The notes beneath the pieces are model-generated. The model saw only the letters and a list, made by a program, of their open reading frames with translations. It did not search any database and was not told where the DNA came from. A stretch of DNA of 64,000 nucleotides from UBA2336 sp964404445 (lineage in GTDB: Bacteria; Bacteroidota; Bacteroidia; Cytophagales; Cyclobacteriaceae): NCBI GenBank assembly GCA_964404445.1, contig CAYOJW010000001.1, positions 872,306-936,305 on the forward strand, given 5' to 3'. Both the position numbers and the translations under genes were made by a program. Below, one piece after another: positions 43,364 through 54,000 of this stretch; within the stretch, counting starts at the first letter, position 1, and each line of letters opens with the position of its first letter.

Positions 43364-43861
43364 TCAATTATTAACCTGGGTTGTTTTAGGAACCGTACTG
43401 TTTGTGGTAGCCGCAACACTGAAATGCAGAACCTCTTTAACGGGCTGGGAATGCTCAGACCTTACCACAAAATATATAGAGCCTTTTACGACCGTAACCG
43501 GCTTCTTCAATTTTACCCGTTGAGAAAAATAAGCTGTTCCATTAAGCTGCGGCATATACCGCTGAAAAAAAGAATCGAATTTTTCAACTACCGGGGATTC
43601 TTCCCTGATGTTCTCTTTAATCATGTAATCCGCAGATTCACTAAATGAAAATTGTAAGGCAACCTCTTTAACCGGTGCATGGCGCGAATATAAATACCAA
43701 CCCGAATCCAGCTTTATGCAGAACGTAACCATTACTTCTTCGGCATTGACGCGAACGGCATCAACCTGCCACCTGCCGGTGCTTCTTGCCTGTGCTGTAC
43801 CTGAAACCGCCCCGAGCATGACACAACAAATTACCACAATGTGCAAGACAATATTATTCAT
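43364..43861 (-). CDS. secreted DsbD N-terminal-domain-like protein
   Basis: The 165-residue protein has a signal peptide (about residues 1-25) and a single immunoglobulin-like domain resembling the DsbD alpha domain: FCIKLDSGWYLYSRHAP, KFDSFFQRYMPQLNG, AYFSQRVKL. The cysteine pair of real DsbD alpha is not clear, so redox activity is doubtful. The ATG at 43861 is chosen over a GTG three codons earlier. Confidence 0.6.
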   Translation of the reverse strand: MNNIVLHIVVICCVMLGAVSGTAQARSTGRWQVDAVRVNAEEVMVTFCIKLDSGWYLYSRHAPVKEVALQFSFSESADYMIKENIREESPVVEKFDSFFQRYMPQLNGTAYFSQRVKLKKPVTVVKGSIYFVVRSEHSQPVKEVLHFSVAATTNSTVPKTTQVNN

Positions 43862-44028
43862 ACTATGCACGGAGTATTACCCCATGCATATAAGTACCAC
43901 GAAGGATAATGAAGGGGCAGATTTCAGAAACTATTTTTTGATAAAAGGGAAATTTCACTCTTTGTTGCTCAAGAAGATCAACAAAGGCGGTATACTTACG
44001 GCTACCGGCTAACTAAATTATAAAACCA

Positions 44029-44712
44029 TTACAAGATTATATCTGTAATCTTTTTACGCAGCAGGTGTATGCGTTGCTGGTCGAACGGGCTTAAATGGCA
44101 GGTGATGCTCTCTGTCATGCTTTCGTCAAGTAATGGGGTGAGCCTGAAGACCAGGTAATCTTTTACATCCTGCGGGGCATTGCGCACTTCGTACACCACG
44201 TTGAGGCAGTTGTCGAGCACGTACACAATGTCTTCAAAGTCTTTGCTTATGCGCGGGTCACTACCCCGGTCGTCAAAGGCAGAAAACTTCGATGCCAGAA
44301 AGTACGCTACCGGAAATATGCTGATCGTAGTGTTCTCATCTACCCGATATGCTACCCGATGCTTATAGCCGGGTGCAAACCATGTATCCGATGGCGCCCA
44401 GCCTACTTCGTGTGTTGACATGATGTCGATCAACACATCATCATGCCGGAACCTGCAGTTTATTTTAGAATCAACGTCCGGAAAAATTCCTTTTTGTGCA
44501 AGATTATCCTGCAAGGTTGCCAGCTCAGCAAACGTAGCGATTCGCAGCATGATGTCAATATCTTTTGTCGGTCGTACATCATCTGCCGCAGGATCGTCTG
44601 CATAAACACTTACCACAGCGCCCCCGACATACACTACCTGGTCGTTCAGTTCGGCCAATGTCCGCGCTACCTTTTTTATTACGCCCAGGTTAATGGTCTT
44701 ATTCTTCAGCAT
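44029..44712 (-). CDS. AbiEii-like nucleotidyltransferase
   Basis: The 227-residue protein has the nucleotidyltransferase pattern YVGGAVVSVYADD, then PTKDIDIML and VLIDIMST, with the catalytic Asp pair in DIDIM and a third Asp in LIDI. It resembles AbiEii/MNT-type toxins. It overlaps the upstream HTH gene by 7 bp, so a toxin-antitoxin or abortive infection pair is likely. Confidence 0.75.
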   Translation of the reverse strand: MLKNKTINLGVIKKVARTLAELNDQVVYVGGAVVSVYADDPAADDVRPTKDIDIMLRIATFAELATLQDNLAQKGIFPDVDSKINCRFRHDDVLIDIMSTHEVGWAPSDTWFAPGYKHRVAYRVDENTTISIFPVAYFLASKFSAFDDRGSDPRISKDFEDIVYVLDNCLNVVYEVRNAPQDVKDYLVFRLTPLLDESMTESITCHLSPFDQQRIHLLRKKITDIIL

Positions 44713-45200
44713 ATTCTTTTTTTCAGCTCGGCCAGTGCGAGCTCGCGCTCACGTACTTTACCTACACGCACCGCATCAATCAAGGCAAGCATTTCGTACA
44801 GCACCGGGTCGTTTTGTGCGGCCACTACCGCACTCTTGTAAATGGGCATAATGCGCTGCCCCCTCACATTACCACGGGGCGAGGGCCATACATAGTTTTC
44901 GGTACTTTCAATCATCGCGTTAAGCGGTGGAGCAGAATGCGCGGTAGCAAATCCCCGAACAATTTCACCGGGATGTTGGGGGAACACATACCGGATGCCG
45001 TGCTGAAGAAATTCGTAAAGCGCTGCTGTATTCACCTTCTTTCGTTCTGTATCAATCAACTGGGCATACCGCGAACGGTTCAGCGACTGTGTTACTTCCG
45101 ACTGACTTATATCAAGATTTTCCGCCAGGGTATGATGAAACCAGTCTTTCGCCCCCAGGGCGACTATTTTAAGCAGGATTAGGATATCCTGTGGTTTCAT
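44706..45200 (-). CDS. winged-helix partner of the nucleotidyltransferase
   Basis: The 164-residue protein has an N-terminal winged helix (LAENLDISQSEVTQSLNRSR) and a C-terminal conserved part (IRYVFPQHPGEIVRGFATAH, then RGNVRGQRIMPIY). It precedes the nucleotidyltransferase and probably represses the pair or neutralises it. The ATG at 45200 is chosen; a further frame to 45242 covers palindromic words (GCATATCG...CGCAATATGC) that may be its operator. Confidence 0.68.
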   Translation of the reverse strand: MKPQDILILLKIVALGAKDWFHHTLAENLDISQSEVTQSLNRSRYAQLIDTERKKVNTAALYEFLQHGIRYVFPQHPGEIVRGFATAHSAPPLNAMIESTENYVWPSPRGNVRGQRIMPIYKSAVVAAQNDPVLYEMLALIDAVRVGKVRERELALAELKKRIC

Positions 45201-45299
45201 GGTGTATTGTATCTGGCGCATATCGTATATCGCAATATGCAATATTAAGCGTTTTTTAATTGATTTTCAATTATTTGCGGGTAGATACGCTGTAACAAA

Positions 45300-48128
45300 T
45301 CAGTTTAGAAGTTTAATAATCATGTAATCATTGAGGTTTAAATACTTTTGAACTGCGTTGGATACATCTGACGGTTTAAGTGAATCAAAAATTTCAACCT
45401 TATTCAGTTCATCGGTGGCTGAAAAGTTTTCATTTTGTTCACATTTCAACAGAAAGGGTCTCCAGAACATACTTGAATTGATCTCCCAGATTAAATTATC
45501 CCGGATTTTAGCTTTGCTATTGACAAACAGCGTTTCGGAAAGACCGGTGGTTGCGAGAAGTTGTAACTCATCCTTTGTGGCTACGGCCAATCGTTGAACA
45601 TCGGACGGGGAAGAGTCAAACCGAACATCCAGAAAGAAATTTTGTGCAGATTTATTTATCCAAATGTTATTGCTTACACCGTACACGCCTTTTTCTTTCT
45701 CCCGCAATCGCTCGAAGAACAATTTTTTTAGTGCAACGTTCGCGACTTCAAGCGCCAGTTTGTCTTTAACATTGATTGGATTTTTTCCCTCAAACAAGAC
45801 ACATACCAAACCATTTTTTGCGGAGTCGCTTTCAAAAGTAATCTGCGCTCCAGGTATAAATCTTCCGGCAATCGAAGAAGCAGATGCGTAATTGGTAATG
45901 TTCGTTTCCTGTTGTGAATAGTCAGGGCGGGACAATACCCCTAAGTATTGGTTCACCAACTGAATTATTCGTTGCTTATCGAACGTGCCGGTGATGATAA
46001 AAATAAATTCTGACGGATCGGTAAAGTTTTCATTGTACAGTTTGAAAAATTGCTTCATCCGTTCTTTGCTGTACGATACGACAGGCTTTTCCATTGAACC
46101 GGAACGACCTGTAACCGAATTGATCGTATCTTCAAATACCTCTCCCGGTAGCCTGACCTTAATCGAACTTTCCGGAGAATGAAGGGTGCAATACCTTTTA
46201 AATGCTTCATCATCCGGTTTGGCACTTGCCATGTATAAGTTAATCAGGTGAAACAGAACCTCCGCATCCTTACTTTTAGAAGATCCTATAATTTTAATAT
46301 TACCTTCATCAATAAATGGTAACACACTAACCTTACGTTCAGCCTTCAAATGTTGCAACTCTTTAGCGTTGAGTGACGCAACCCCGGTGAACAACTTTAC
46401 ATCTTTCAGTACTGTGATCTCGCCCTGCACATGCTTCAATCGCTGAGCGCTGTATCGGTTAAAGCCCTGCACTTCTATTTTTTCCCCTGTTCCTTCATCT
46501 TTAGCCAGCGGCTTGATGATCACTACCGCCCCGTTCTCAAGTTCCATCCGGATTGCATCAAGTTCCGGTAATTCCTGAATCGAATATTTCGATCCGGCAT
46601 TTATGGCAGGTGGGTTCGGTAACGACTTTAGCTTAGGCTCTTCGTACTTCACTGTCTTCTGTCGGCTCGCTTCGTTCAGCCAGGCAAATGCTTCGGTCTC
46701 TGTAGGAACCTCCGGATCGTTCATATCCGGGACGGAAAGAACGATATCGATATTTCCCTTTGTGCGAAGCCACTGAATTACCGTAGCATTAATTTCTTTT
46801 GCCGTCAGGCTGCCCAATAGTTTTATTCTGAGGCTCGATTCATCTAACGGGAAGGCACTGCCCTCATCGTGATAACTTCGTAAACTATATAACAATTGAT
46901 TGTTGCCCTGGGGATTTTTTTGTAAACCTTTCAAAGCAGACAATATTGTTCCTTTTGCCCTGGAAATCTCCGACTCTGAAAACCCAAACTTTTCTAGGCG
47001 TTTCGACTCAACCGCAGCAGATTGAATTGCCTGTTTTATATTCGATGATTTGCTAACGACCTGATGAGTTGTAATCGCTTCTATATTTGCCGATGGTGCA
47101 ATTGCCCTTTGGTCAATCGAAATCGCCTCGGGCAGGAAGGCATTACCTTCCCTGAGGTTCTTCAACCGCTGATCCAGCATTGCATTGACTAAGGTATAGC
47201 AAAGTTCAACCTTGATTTCGTCCTGTGTACCGATAACGAACTTACGGTAAACGGGCTTTCTCTTTTTGAAAAGTTCAACCTTGATTGATTGTATCTCACG
47301 GCCCTGCTCTACAACCACTAATTTGTTCTTTGCATGAAGCGGAACATCAAGCAAAGTTTTAAGGTTTGCTTTTTGTTTAGCCCCGTTATTTGAAAAGCCT
47401 GAAAAGTATTGTTTAATAAGTTTTTCTACCTGTGTTGCATCCACGTTGCCAACCACAAATACCGTTTGGTACATCGGATGGTACCAGTCTTTATAAAAAT
47501 CCACCAAGGTTTCTCCTGATGTCGTTTTAACTATCTCGATTTGCCTGACAGGGTAGGCATAGTAAGGATTTCTATCCAACTGAAGGAAGGGTATTTGCTT
47601 AAGTGACCTGAATGCCTTGTTGTTTCCTCCCTCCAATTCCCGCAACACGGCTGCCCGTTCCTGTTCGATTTCGGCAGGCAAAAATGAAATACGACCTGCA
47701 CAATCGCTTAGTGCCAGCATGGCGCTGTCCAAAAGGTTAGCGTGATCGGGAATTGTAAAAGAGTAATCTGTAGTGCCGCCCGTGGATGCAATACACCGGG
47801 CACCTCTTGCGCTAAAAAACTTACTCACTCCATGCGGAAAATGACTCGTGCTTCGTACACCCAGATGCTCCACAAAATGAGCCACACCATTTTCATTTTG
47901 AGCCTCATCAAAATTGCCCGCATTAACTGTTAACTTAATTTCTATTTTATCTGACGTATCATCGTTTTCCAAAATATAGTACTGCAACCCATTCGGCAAC
48001 TTTCCATATTTCACAGCTGAGTTAAGCGGAAGTTTTTCACCGGATTGTGAAAAAGCGATGTGCGCAAAAAAATAACACGCCATAAAAGCGTATGTCTTTC
48101 TGATATAGGACAGGTTAAATTTCGGCAT
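45300..48128 (-). CDS. periplasmic M16 family metallopeptidase
   Basis: The 942-residue protein has a signal peptide (about 1-28, ending IAFSQ) and two M16 halves. The zinc motif HFVEH is at 84-88 with a downstream glutamate near 164. Members are zinc proteases that degrade peptides in a closed chamber. It is the last gene on the strand of the SusC/SusD locus, about 75 bp after susD. A role in breaking down imported peptides is inferred. The ATG at 48128 starts the signal peptide. Confidence 0.88.
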   Translation of the reverse strand: MPKFNLSYIRKTYAFMACYFFAHIAFSQSGEKLPLNSAVKYGKLPNGLQYYILENDDTSDKIEIKLTVNAGNFDEAQNENGVAHFVEHLGVRSTSHFPHGVSKFFSARGARCIASTGGTTDYSFTIPDHANLLDSAMLALSDCAGRISFLPAEIEQERAAVLRELEGGNNKAFRSLKQIPFLQLDRNPYYAYPVRQIEIVKTTSGETLVDFYKDWYHPMYQTVFVVGNVDATQVEKLIKQYFSGFSNNGAKQKANLKTLLDVPLHAKNKLVVVEQGREIQSIKVELFKKRKPVYRKFVIGTQDEIKVELCYTLVNAMLDQRLKNLREGNAFLPEAISIDQRAIAPSANIEAITTHQVVSKSSNIKQAIQSAAVESKRLEKFGFSESEISRAKGTILSALKGLQKNPQGNNQLLYSLRSYHDEGSAFPLDESSLRIKLLGSLTAKEINATVIQWLRTKGNIDIVLSVPDMNDPEVPTETEAFAWLNEASRQKTVKYEEPKLKSLPNPPAINAGSKYSIQELPELDAIRMELENGAVVIIKPLAKDEGTGEKIEVQGFNRYSAQRLKHVQGEITVLKDVKLFTGVASLNAKELQHLKAERKVSVLPFIDEGNIKIIGSSKSKDAEVLFHLINLYMASAKPDDEAFKRYCTLHSPESSIKVRLPGEVFEDTINSVTGRSGSMEKPVVSYSKERMKQFFKLYNENFTDPSEFIFIITGTFDKQRIIQLVNQYLGVLSRPDYSQQETNITNYASASSIAGRFIPGAQITFESDSAKNGLVCVLFEGKNPINVKDKLALEVANVALKKLFFERLREKEKGVYGVSNNIWINKSAQNFFLDVRFDSSPSDVQRLAVATKDELQLLATTGLSETLFVNSKAKIRDNLIWEINSSMFWRPFLLKCEQNENFSATDELNKVEIFDSLKPSDVSNAVQKYLNLNDYMIIKLLN

Positions 48129-48204
48129 AAATAAATTCTCTTGGCATAAAATTCCCATGCAGGAATCTGCGCTTATTGAATTAACACTGTTTTAAAACGA
48201 AAAC

Positions 48205-49599
48205 TTAATATCCTGGATTTTGCGGCTTAAGTTTCGGGTTGTTTCTTAATTCGTGAGCTGGCAGTGGATATAGCTGATCGTCAGTTGTCCAACCGGGCTT
48301 CTTTGTTGCAAGTACCGTATTCGCCCGATCCCATCGTTTCAGGTCAAGCCACCGATGACCCCACTCCGCGAGGAATTCAATTCTGCGTTCCTGCTCGATT
48401 GCTAAAATCAAATCGTCTTCGCTGATGGACGGATTAGTTTCCTGAATCAATGGAAGATTAGCTCGTCTCCTAATCTCATCGATATCGGCAATTGCCAAGA
48501 CGAGTTTACCTTGCCGGGCGCGTGCCTCTGACCGGATCAAAAACATTTCCGCTAACCTGAATACAGTGGAATACTCATTTGATTCAGGGCCGCTAAGGGT
48601 CTGTAATTTGTATTTGTAGGGATAATACACAGTTTCACCCGAGATTATCCGAGTTGTTATCCAACTTGTTCTCCTGAGGTCGCCCGGTTCGAAATCATCG
48701 ATAACCTCATTACGGAGAACGTTGAAGTTAAGTGCCCTACTGGTTCCGAAATAATAACCCTCATTTGTATACTGAGCACCATCCTGTACACGTAGTTGCC
48801 AAATTGCTTCAGCACTGTTAGAACGAAAAACCAAATCCAGGTTAGAAGTTAAACTGTACACAAGGTTCCGAGTAATTACGTTACCCGCTTTTTCCTCAGC
48901 TCGTGCCCAATCTTCCCGGTAGAGGTAAACTCTTGCCAACATAGCTGTAACGGTATGTTTGTTAGGCCTAACTCTGCCCGTAGTGATGTAGTTCTCTACC
49001 AACAAATTCTCAGCCTCCTGAAGATCAAGTAAGATTTGTTCGTATACTTCGTCTATGGGTGACCGGGCAATGACAGCATTTTGTGTATAGTCTGTTGTGA
49101 TAACAATCGGCACATCTCCGAAGAAATTGACCAAGTAGAAATGGCTGAACGCCCGGATAAAAAGTGCTTCACCTCTCAAATGAGCCTTTGTAGTTGGAGT
49201 CATTCCTGTAGATCGTTCGAGACCTTCCAATATGGAATTGGTTATGTAAATGCTTCTATACATAGACTCCCAAAAGAGCAAGACATCAGCATTATCAGCC
49301 TCTAGATTATTATTTTCAAATTGCAGATTCTGAGGATTCAATGGATAGTTATGAAGTTCATCTGCCGATAGTCCACCAACTGAACCCACGCTTTTATCGG
49401 AACCGCTGGAAAAATTATTAGAACCCTGTAGATTCAAATACATCCCGGCCATGGCCGATTCGGCTGCCAGATCGTTCGCAAAAACAAGATCGACCGGGAT
49501 TTTTGAATCCGGAGGATCAACTTCCAGAAAGCTTTCACAAGATGCTAACGATAAGACTATCGCCAGATATGACCATTGCTTGACCTGCAAATATTTCAT
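48205..49599 (-). CDS. SusD/RagB family surface lipoprotein
   Basis: The 464-residue protein has a lipoprotein signal with LASC (C21) and SusD hallmarks: AMAGMYLNLQ, RGEALFIRAFSHFYLVNFFGD near the TPR helices and FLAEWGHRWLDLKRWDRA at the end. It caps the SusC transporter and binds substrate on the cell surface. The ATG at 49599 is chosen because it begins a proper lipoprotein signal; a 30-codon extension is rejected. The substrate is unknown; peptides are possible given the peptidase. Confidence 0.93.
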   Translation of the reverse strand: MKYLQVKQWSYLAIVLSLASCESFLEVDPPDSKIPVDLVFANDLAAESAMAGMYLNLQGSNNFSSGSDKSVGSVGGLSADELHNYPLNPQNLQFENNNLEADNADVLLFWESMYRSIYITNSILEGLERSTGMTPTTKAHLRGEALFIRAFSHFYLVNFFGDVPIVITTDYTQNAVIARSPIDEVYEQILLDLQEAENLLVENYITTGRVRPNKHTVTAMLARVYLYREDWARAEEKAGNVITRNLVYSLTSNLDLVFRSNSAEAIWQLRVQDGAQYTNEGYYFGTSRALNFNVLRNEVIDDFEPGDLRRTSWITTRIISGETVYYPYKYKLQTLSGPESNEYSTVFRLAEMFLIRSEARARQGKLVLAIADIDEIRRRANLPLIQETNPSISEDDLILAIEQERRIEFLAEWGHRWLDLKRWDRANTVLATKKPGWTTDDQLYPLPAHELRNNPKLKPQNPGY

Positions 49600-49689
49600 C
49601 TTTGATAACCTCGATAATTTAACTTCTATAATCAATCTTATTGAATTTAGATAGGAAGGACTTTCATCCTTCCTATCTTTATTAAACAA

Positions 49690-51054
49690 CTAGTCTTTTA
49701 TACATCTGCAAGCGTAGCCATAACCTCTTGGAGCTCCGGTATTTTGACCTATCGTGACATTGGTGCTACCCACGTTAACGGTGTTGTTACGTCTTTGATC
49801 AACAAAAACGGCATCGGGTGTAGAAGACCAATATTGGCCAATAGAGCCAGTATTAACGAATGTTCCGTCTTCTACGTTGCGCCTTCCGGATCGTGTTAAT
49901 TTCAACACAGTAAAAGCATTTGCAGATGTGCCGAGATTTTCCGCTATCCATTCGGCCTGTGTTGGAATTCTCCACCCCACAGGGCATGGGTTGTTAATTC
50001 CATTTACACCCTGCCACAAATTATCATTTGCAGTAGTTCTCCAATCACGCTCAATTGGGTTGATGATAAACTTATTTGTCTCCGGAGTATCATCATCCGA
50101 GGTTTCATAGGGCTCTACAGCCGATGTCATGCCCTTAACGCCTTCCGCCCCTTCATTCGTTCCGTTTATCCGTGCTATGAGTTGGTGTCGATCCGCAGCG
50201 CGACCTCCCTGGAACAAATCACCATAGGCCAGATAATCATCAATGGCAGTCGCTGCCCGACTCGCTCCCAGGTTTCGGTCGAGCCATTTCTTGCCCGTAG
50301 TTGCGCTGGTGATCGTTCCATACGTTACAGGCAAATTGTTATACGTAAAACTTACTGTCTCCGCGCCAACTGCTCCGGTATAGGTTGAAGTTACCGTTTC
50401 ACCCGTAATGGTACCCGCCTGTGCCTTTGGTGTTACGGTAACTTTAAAGTGCTTGCCGTTTTGTGCAGCAAGAATACGATATGTTGCGTTTGTTGCACCC
50501 GCGATGACAGTTTCGCCTGCACCCGCACCATCATTCGCAACGTACCATTGATACACATGCTCACCCGGTGCATCGCCTTCCGCATCTGTGTAGGTGAAGG
50601 TTACGGTTATGTCTTTATCTTCCTGTATATCACCATTAATCTGGATGTTCGATGCCACGGGAGCCAGGTTGCCCGTTTCAAATGTTTCGACATCCCCGTA
50701 GGCGGTTCCTTTACTGTTTGTGGCGTAGGCCCGTATATAGTAATCGGTACCTGATGAAAGGCCGGTAAGTTCTGCGGTAAACTCTTCAAAGTCCGTCACC
50801 GTTTTTTTATTGTCAGCCATAGTCGGTACAGTAACATTAATGCTATAGACAAAACCGGCTTCTGTAATTTTATCATTTCCAGTGTCAGTAATCTCTCCTG
50901 TAACATTGGCGGTAGTTGTGGTGGTGGTAATGTCTGTGCCGGTCACTACCGTGGGTAATGTTTTCGGCTTGTCATCATCATTCCCGCATGAGGCCAGTTG
51001 TACTATGGCTGTCACCATTAGCACACCCGTAATCAAATTGGTTTTCATTTTCAT
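49690..51054 (-). CDS. FISUMP-domain surface lipoprotein
   Basis: The 454-residue protein has a lipoprotein signal (LASC, C23), Thr/Asp-rich fibronectin-like repeats (about 35-230) and a C-terminal FISUMP domain with WLDRNLGASRAA, NPCPVGWRIPTQAEW and GYACRCIKD. Such domains are seen in Bacteroidota surface proteins and are thought to bind ligands or substrates. Its position between susC and susD is unusual: it may be an extra surface subunit of this transporter. Confidence 0.85.
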   Translation of the reverse strand: MKMKTNLITGVLMVTAIVQLASCGNDDDKPKTLPTVVTGTDITTTTTTANVTGEITDTGNDKITEAGFVYSINVTVPTMADNKKTVTDFEEFTAELTGLSSGTDYYIRAYATNSKGTAYGDVETFETGNLAPVASNIQINGDIQEDKDITVTFTYTDAEGDAPGEHVYQWYVANDGAGAGETVIAGATNATYRILAAQNGKHFKVTVTPKAQAGTITGETVTSTYTGAVGAETVSFTYNNLPVTYGTITSATTGKKWLDRNLGASRAATAIDDYLAYGDLFQGGRAADRHQLIARINGTNEGAEGVKGMTSAVEPYETSDDDTPETNKFIINPIERDWRTTANDNLWQGVNGINNPCPVGWRIPTQAEWIAENLGTSANAFTVLKLTRSGRRNVEDGTFVNTGSIGQYWSSTPDAVFVDQRRNNTVNVGSTNVTIGQNTGAPRGYGYACRCIKD

Positions 51055-51082
51055 AGTTATCCGGTTAAGTAAAATTTAATTA

Positions 51083-54000
51083 TTAAAGTTTTAGCTGAAG
51101 ACCCAAGGTTAGCATTTGTAACGGAGGAAGTGAGCCACTACCTGTTTCCGGGTCAAGACCCTCATATCTGGTTAGCGTAAACAAATTCTGACCCTGCAGG
51201 TAAATCTTTGCTTGCTGTAGTTTTACACGCTCAGTCCATTTGAGGGGGAACAGGTACGCGATAGTCAATGTTCTCAACCTGATGAAAGAAGCATCTGTAA
51301 TGTTATAATTGCTTGCTTTCATAAGATCATAGTGATAACTCGCGTCATTAAACCCGTATTTCTGCACAGATGTTATATCCCCAGGTTGTTGCCAGCGAGA
51401 AAGAACCCAAGCCGGTTGGTTAACAATTACACCAGGCGAATCGCCATAAAAACGCTGTATTTGCCATTTGGTGAAATAAAAATTAATGGAAAATTCAAGG
51501 CCTTTATACTGAACTGTATTCATCCAGCCACCATACATGCTTTTATCGGTATTGTTCATTAACGATCTATCCTGATCATTGTACTTGCCGTCATTATTTT
51601 TGTCCTCGACCTCATACAATCCGGTTTCAGAATTCAAGCCCTTAAACGTGTACAGGTACCGGATCGACAACGGTTCGCCCACTTTATAAATGGTTGCATA
51701 CGGTGAATCTTCAATGCCCTCAAATTTTATCAGTTTGTTTTGGGGAATTGAAAGATTCACGGACATATTCCAATTCCAGTTGTCGTTGGTGATTACGGCA
51801 CCCCGCACCAAAAATTCCCAGCCGCTGTTTTGAACGGTTGCATCAAAATTCCGACTGACCGATGAAAAGCCTGATGTGGCCGGCAGCGGATATTGTACCA
51901 ACTGGTTAGAGGTACGATTCCTGTACCAGGCAATCTCGGTGCTCAGCCGGGCTTTGAAAAAAGACATTTCTAACGCGCCTTCCAGTTTGTGGGTTTCCTC
52001 CCATGCATAGTCGGGATTATACAATGCCCAAGGCACAGACCCGGCTAGTCCCTGGTATTTTTCAGTTACAACATCATATAAATTATAGAAACCATAATCC
52101 AGAATGTTATCGCTACCTGTAACACCGTAACTTGCGCGAATCTTACCAAATGTTAAAAAGGTAAGGTTTTCCTTAACCAACTTTTCCTCGGTAAAAATCC
52201 AAGCGCTTCCTACCGACCAAAAATTTCCAAAGCGTTTGCCGGGCCCGAAGCGTGATGAACCATCCCTTCTTGCTGTCAAGTTCAGCAGATATTTTTGGCC
52301 GAAGTTATATCCCAAACGACTGTACAGACTGGCGAAATTATACTCGGTAGACTCATCAAAGTTAACGACCGTTCTTCCCGCTGCTTTTAATGAACCCAAC
52401 AAAGCGTTCGATACATATTCCGTTCCTGCAATATCAAATATAGAGCCCCGGTTGCGCTGCAGGGTTGCACCCACAAGGAAATCCAACTGATGATCGTTCC
52501 AACTTTTGTGCATCACAACCTGCGGTTCAATATTGAATACGGAGCGTACGTCATTTTGAATACCGGCTGCACCGTATCGTACCGGGTTTCCGGGAGTCGG
52601 TTGTACAGATTCTGATCGGCCTCTATAAAGTCCTTCCGCATCCGTTGTGTTCATACCAATAGCGGTAGATATTGAGATGCCCGGAACAAGTTCGTAACTT
52701 AAATTCGCATTTGTCATGAACGTTCGCGTAACGGATCTGAACTTGTTCAGCAACCCCGCTACAGGATTTCTCCAGGTACTGTATAAAAAACCGGTACCCA
52801 GATCGTGAATTTCCCAATTAATATTTCCTTCGGCATCATACAGTTCAGGAGCGTTTGGGGGTAATGTAAGTGCGTCTGTCACAAACGATGCAGTAAACAG
52901 CTCATTAATACTTACTCCGTAGTTTGCGGAAAGGGATATTCTGAATCTTTCATCATTGGACGTATGATTAACAGAAAGGCTTCCGGTAAAACGCTGAAAT
53001 CCAAAATCACCAGGCGTAACCAGCGTTTCCTTATGGTATCCGGTATTGAATCGAAACGATGTATTTTTTGTTCCCGATGATATTCCAACCTGGATATCGG
53101 TTATCGTTGCTGTTCCTCCCAAGAGCACATCCTGCCAATCGGTATACCGCGTAGTATCCCACTTGGTAAGATCGGGGGCAGCATAATCGGTGATGGGAAG
53201 ACCTTCATTCGCAAAAGCCTCCTTGCGCATGGCAACATATTGTTGAGTGCTCAACAGATCAACCCGGTTTGCCATCCTGCCTGCACCCGTTGAGAATACA
53301 ACATCGAGGTTTGTCCGGCCAATACTCTTTTTATTTTGTTTGGTGGTGACCAGAATTACACCGTTGGCTCCGCGTGATCCGTAAATTGCAGTTGCATCCC
53401 CGTCTTTCAGAATTTCAAAACTTTCGATATCGGATGGATTAATCGAACTCAGCGGATCTTGATTATCATTGTAATCATAATTAATAGTGTTGCCACCTGT
53501 AAGTTCACCTCCACCTAACAATCTGACTCCAGCAGAACTTATGGGCACGCCATCGATGACATATAGCGGACGATTTCCATTTCCTGCACCTGTTCCCGGC
53601 TTCTGCGTTCGAAGGCTATTATCGCCCCTAATACGGATGCGGGGTGCGCTACCCGGAGTGCCACCATTCGAGATAATATCCAACCCTGCTACCTGTCCTT
53701 GCAAAGCCATGATAGGGCTTGTTACCGGCTGCCGCTCGATATCTTTTGCTGTAATTTTTACAATGTTCCCTGTCTTGAGCCTGTCGGTTGTTTCGTAGTA
53801 GCCGCCACTAATCACAACTTCACCAAGAACTTTCGTGTCTTCTTCCATAATTACATCGATGATCACTCGTGCCGCAGGCGATGTTTCGAATGATTTATAG
53901 CCAATGAATGAAAACACGAGTATATCTTCATCCTTGGCATCGATGATATATTTCCCGTTACTATCGCTTACTGTGCCCGTGGTAGTTCCTTTGATGAAAA

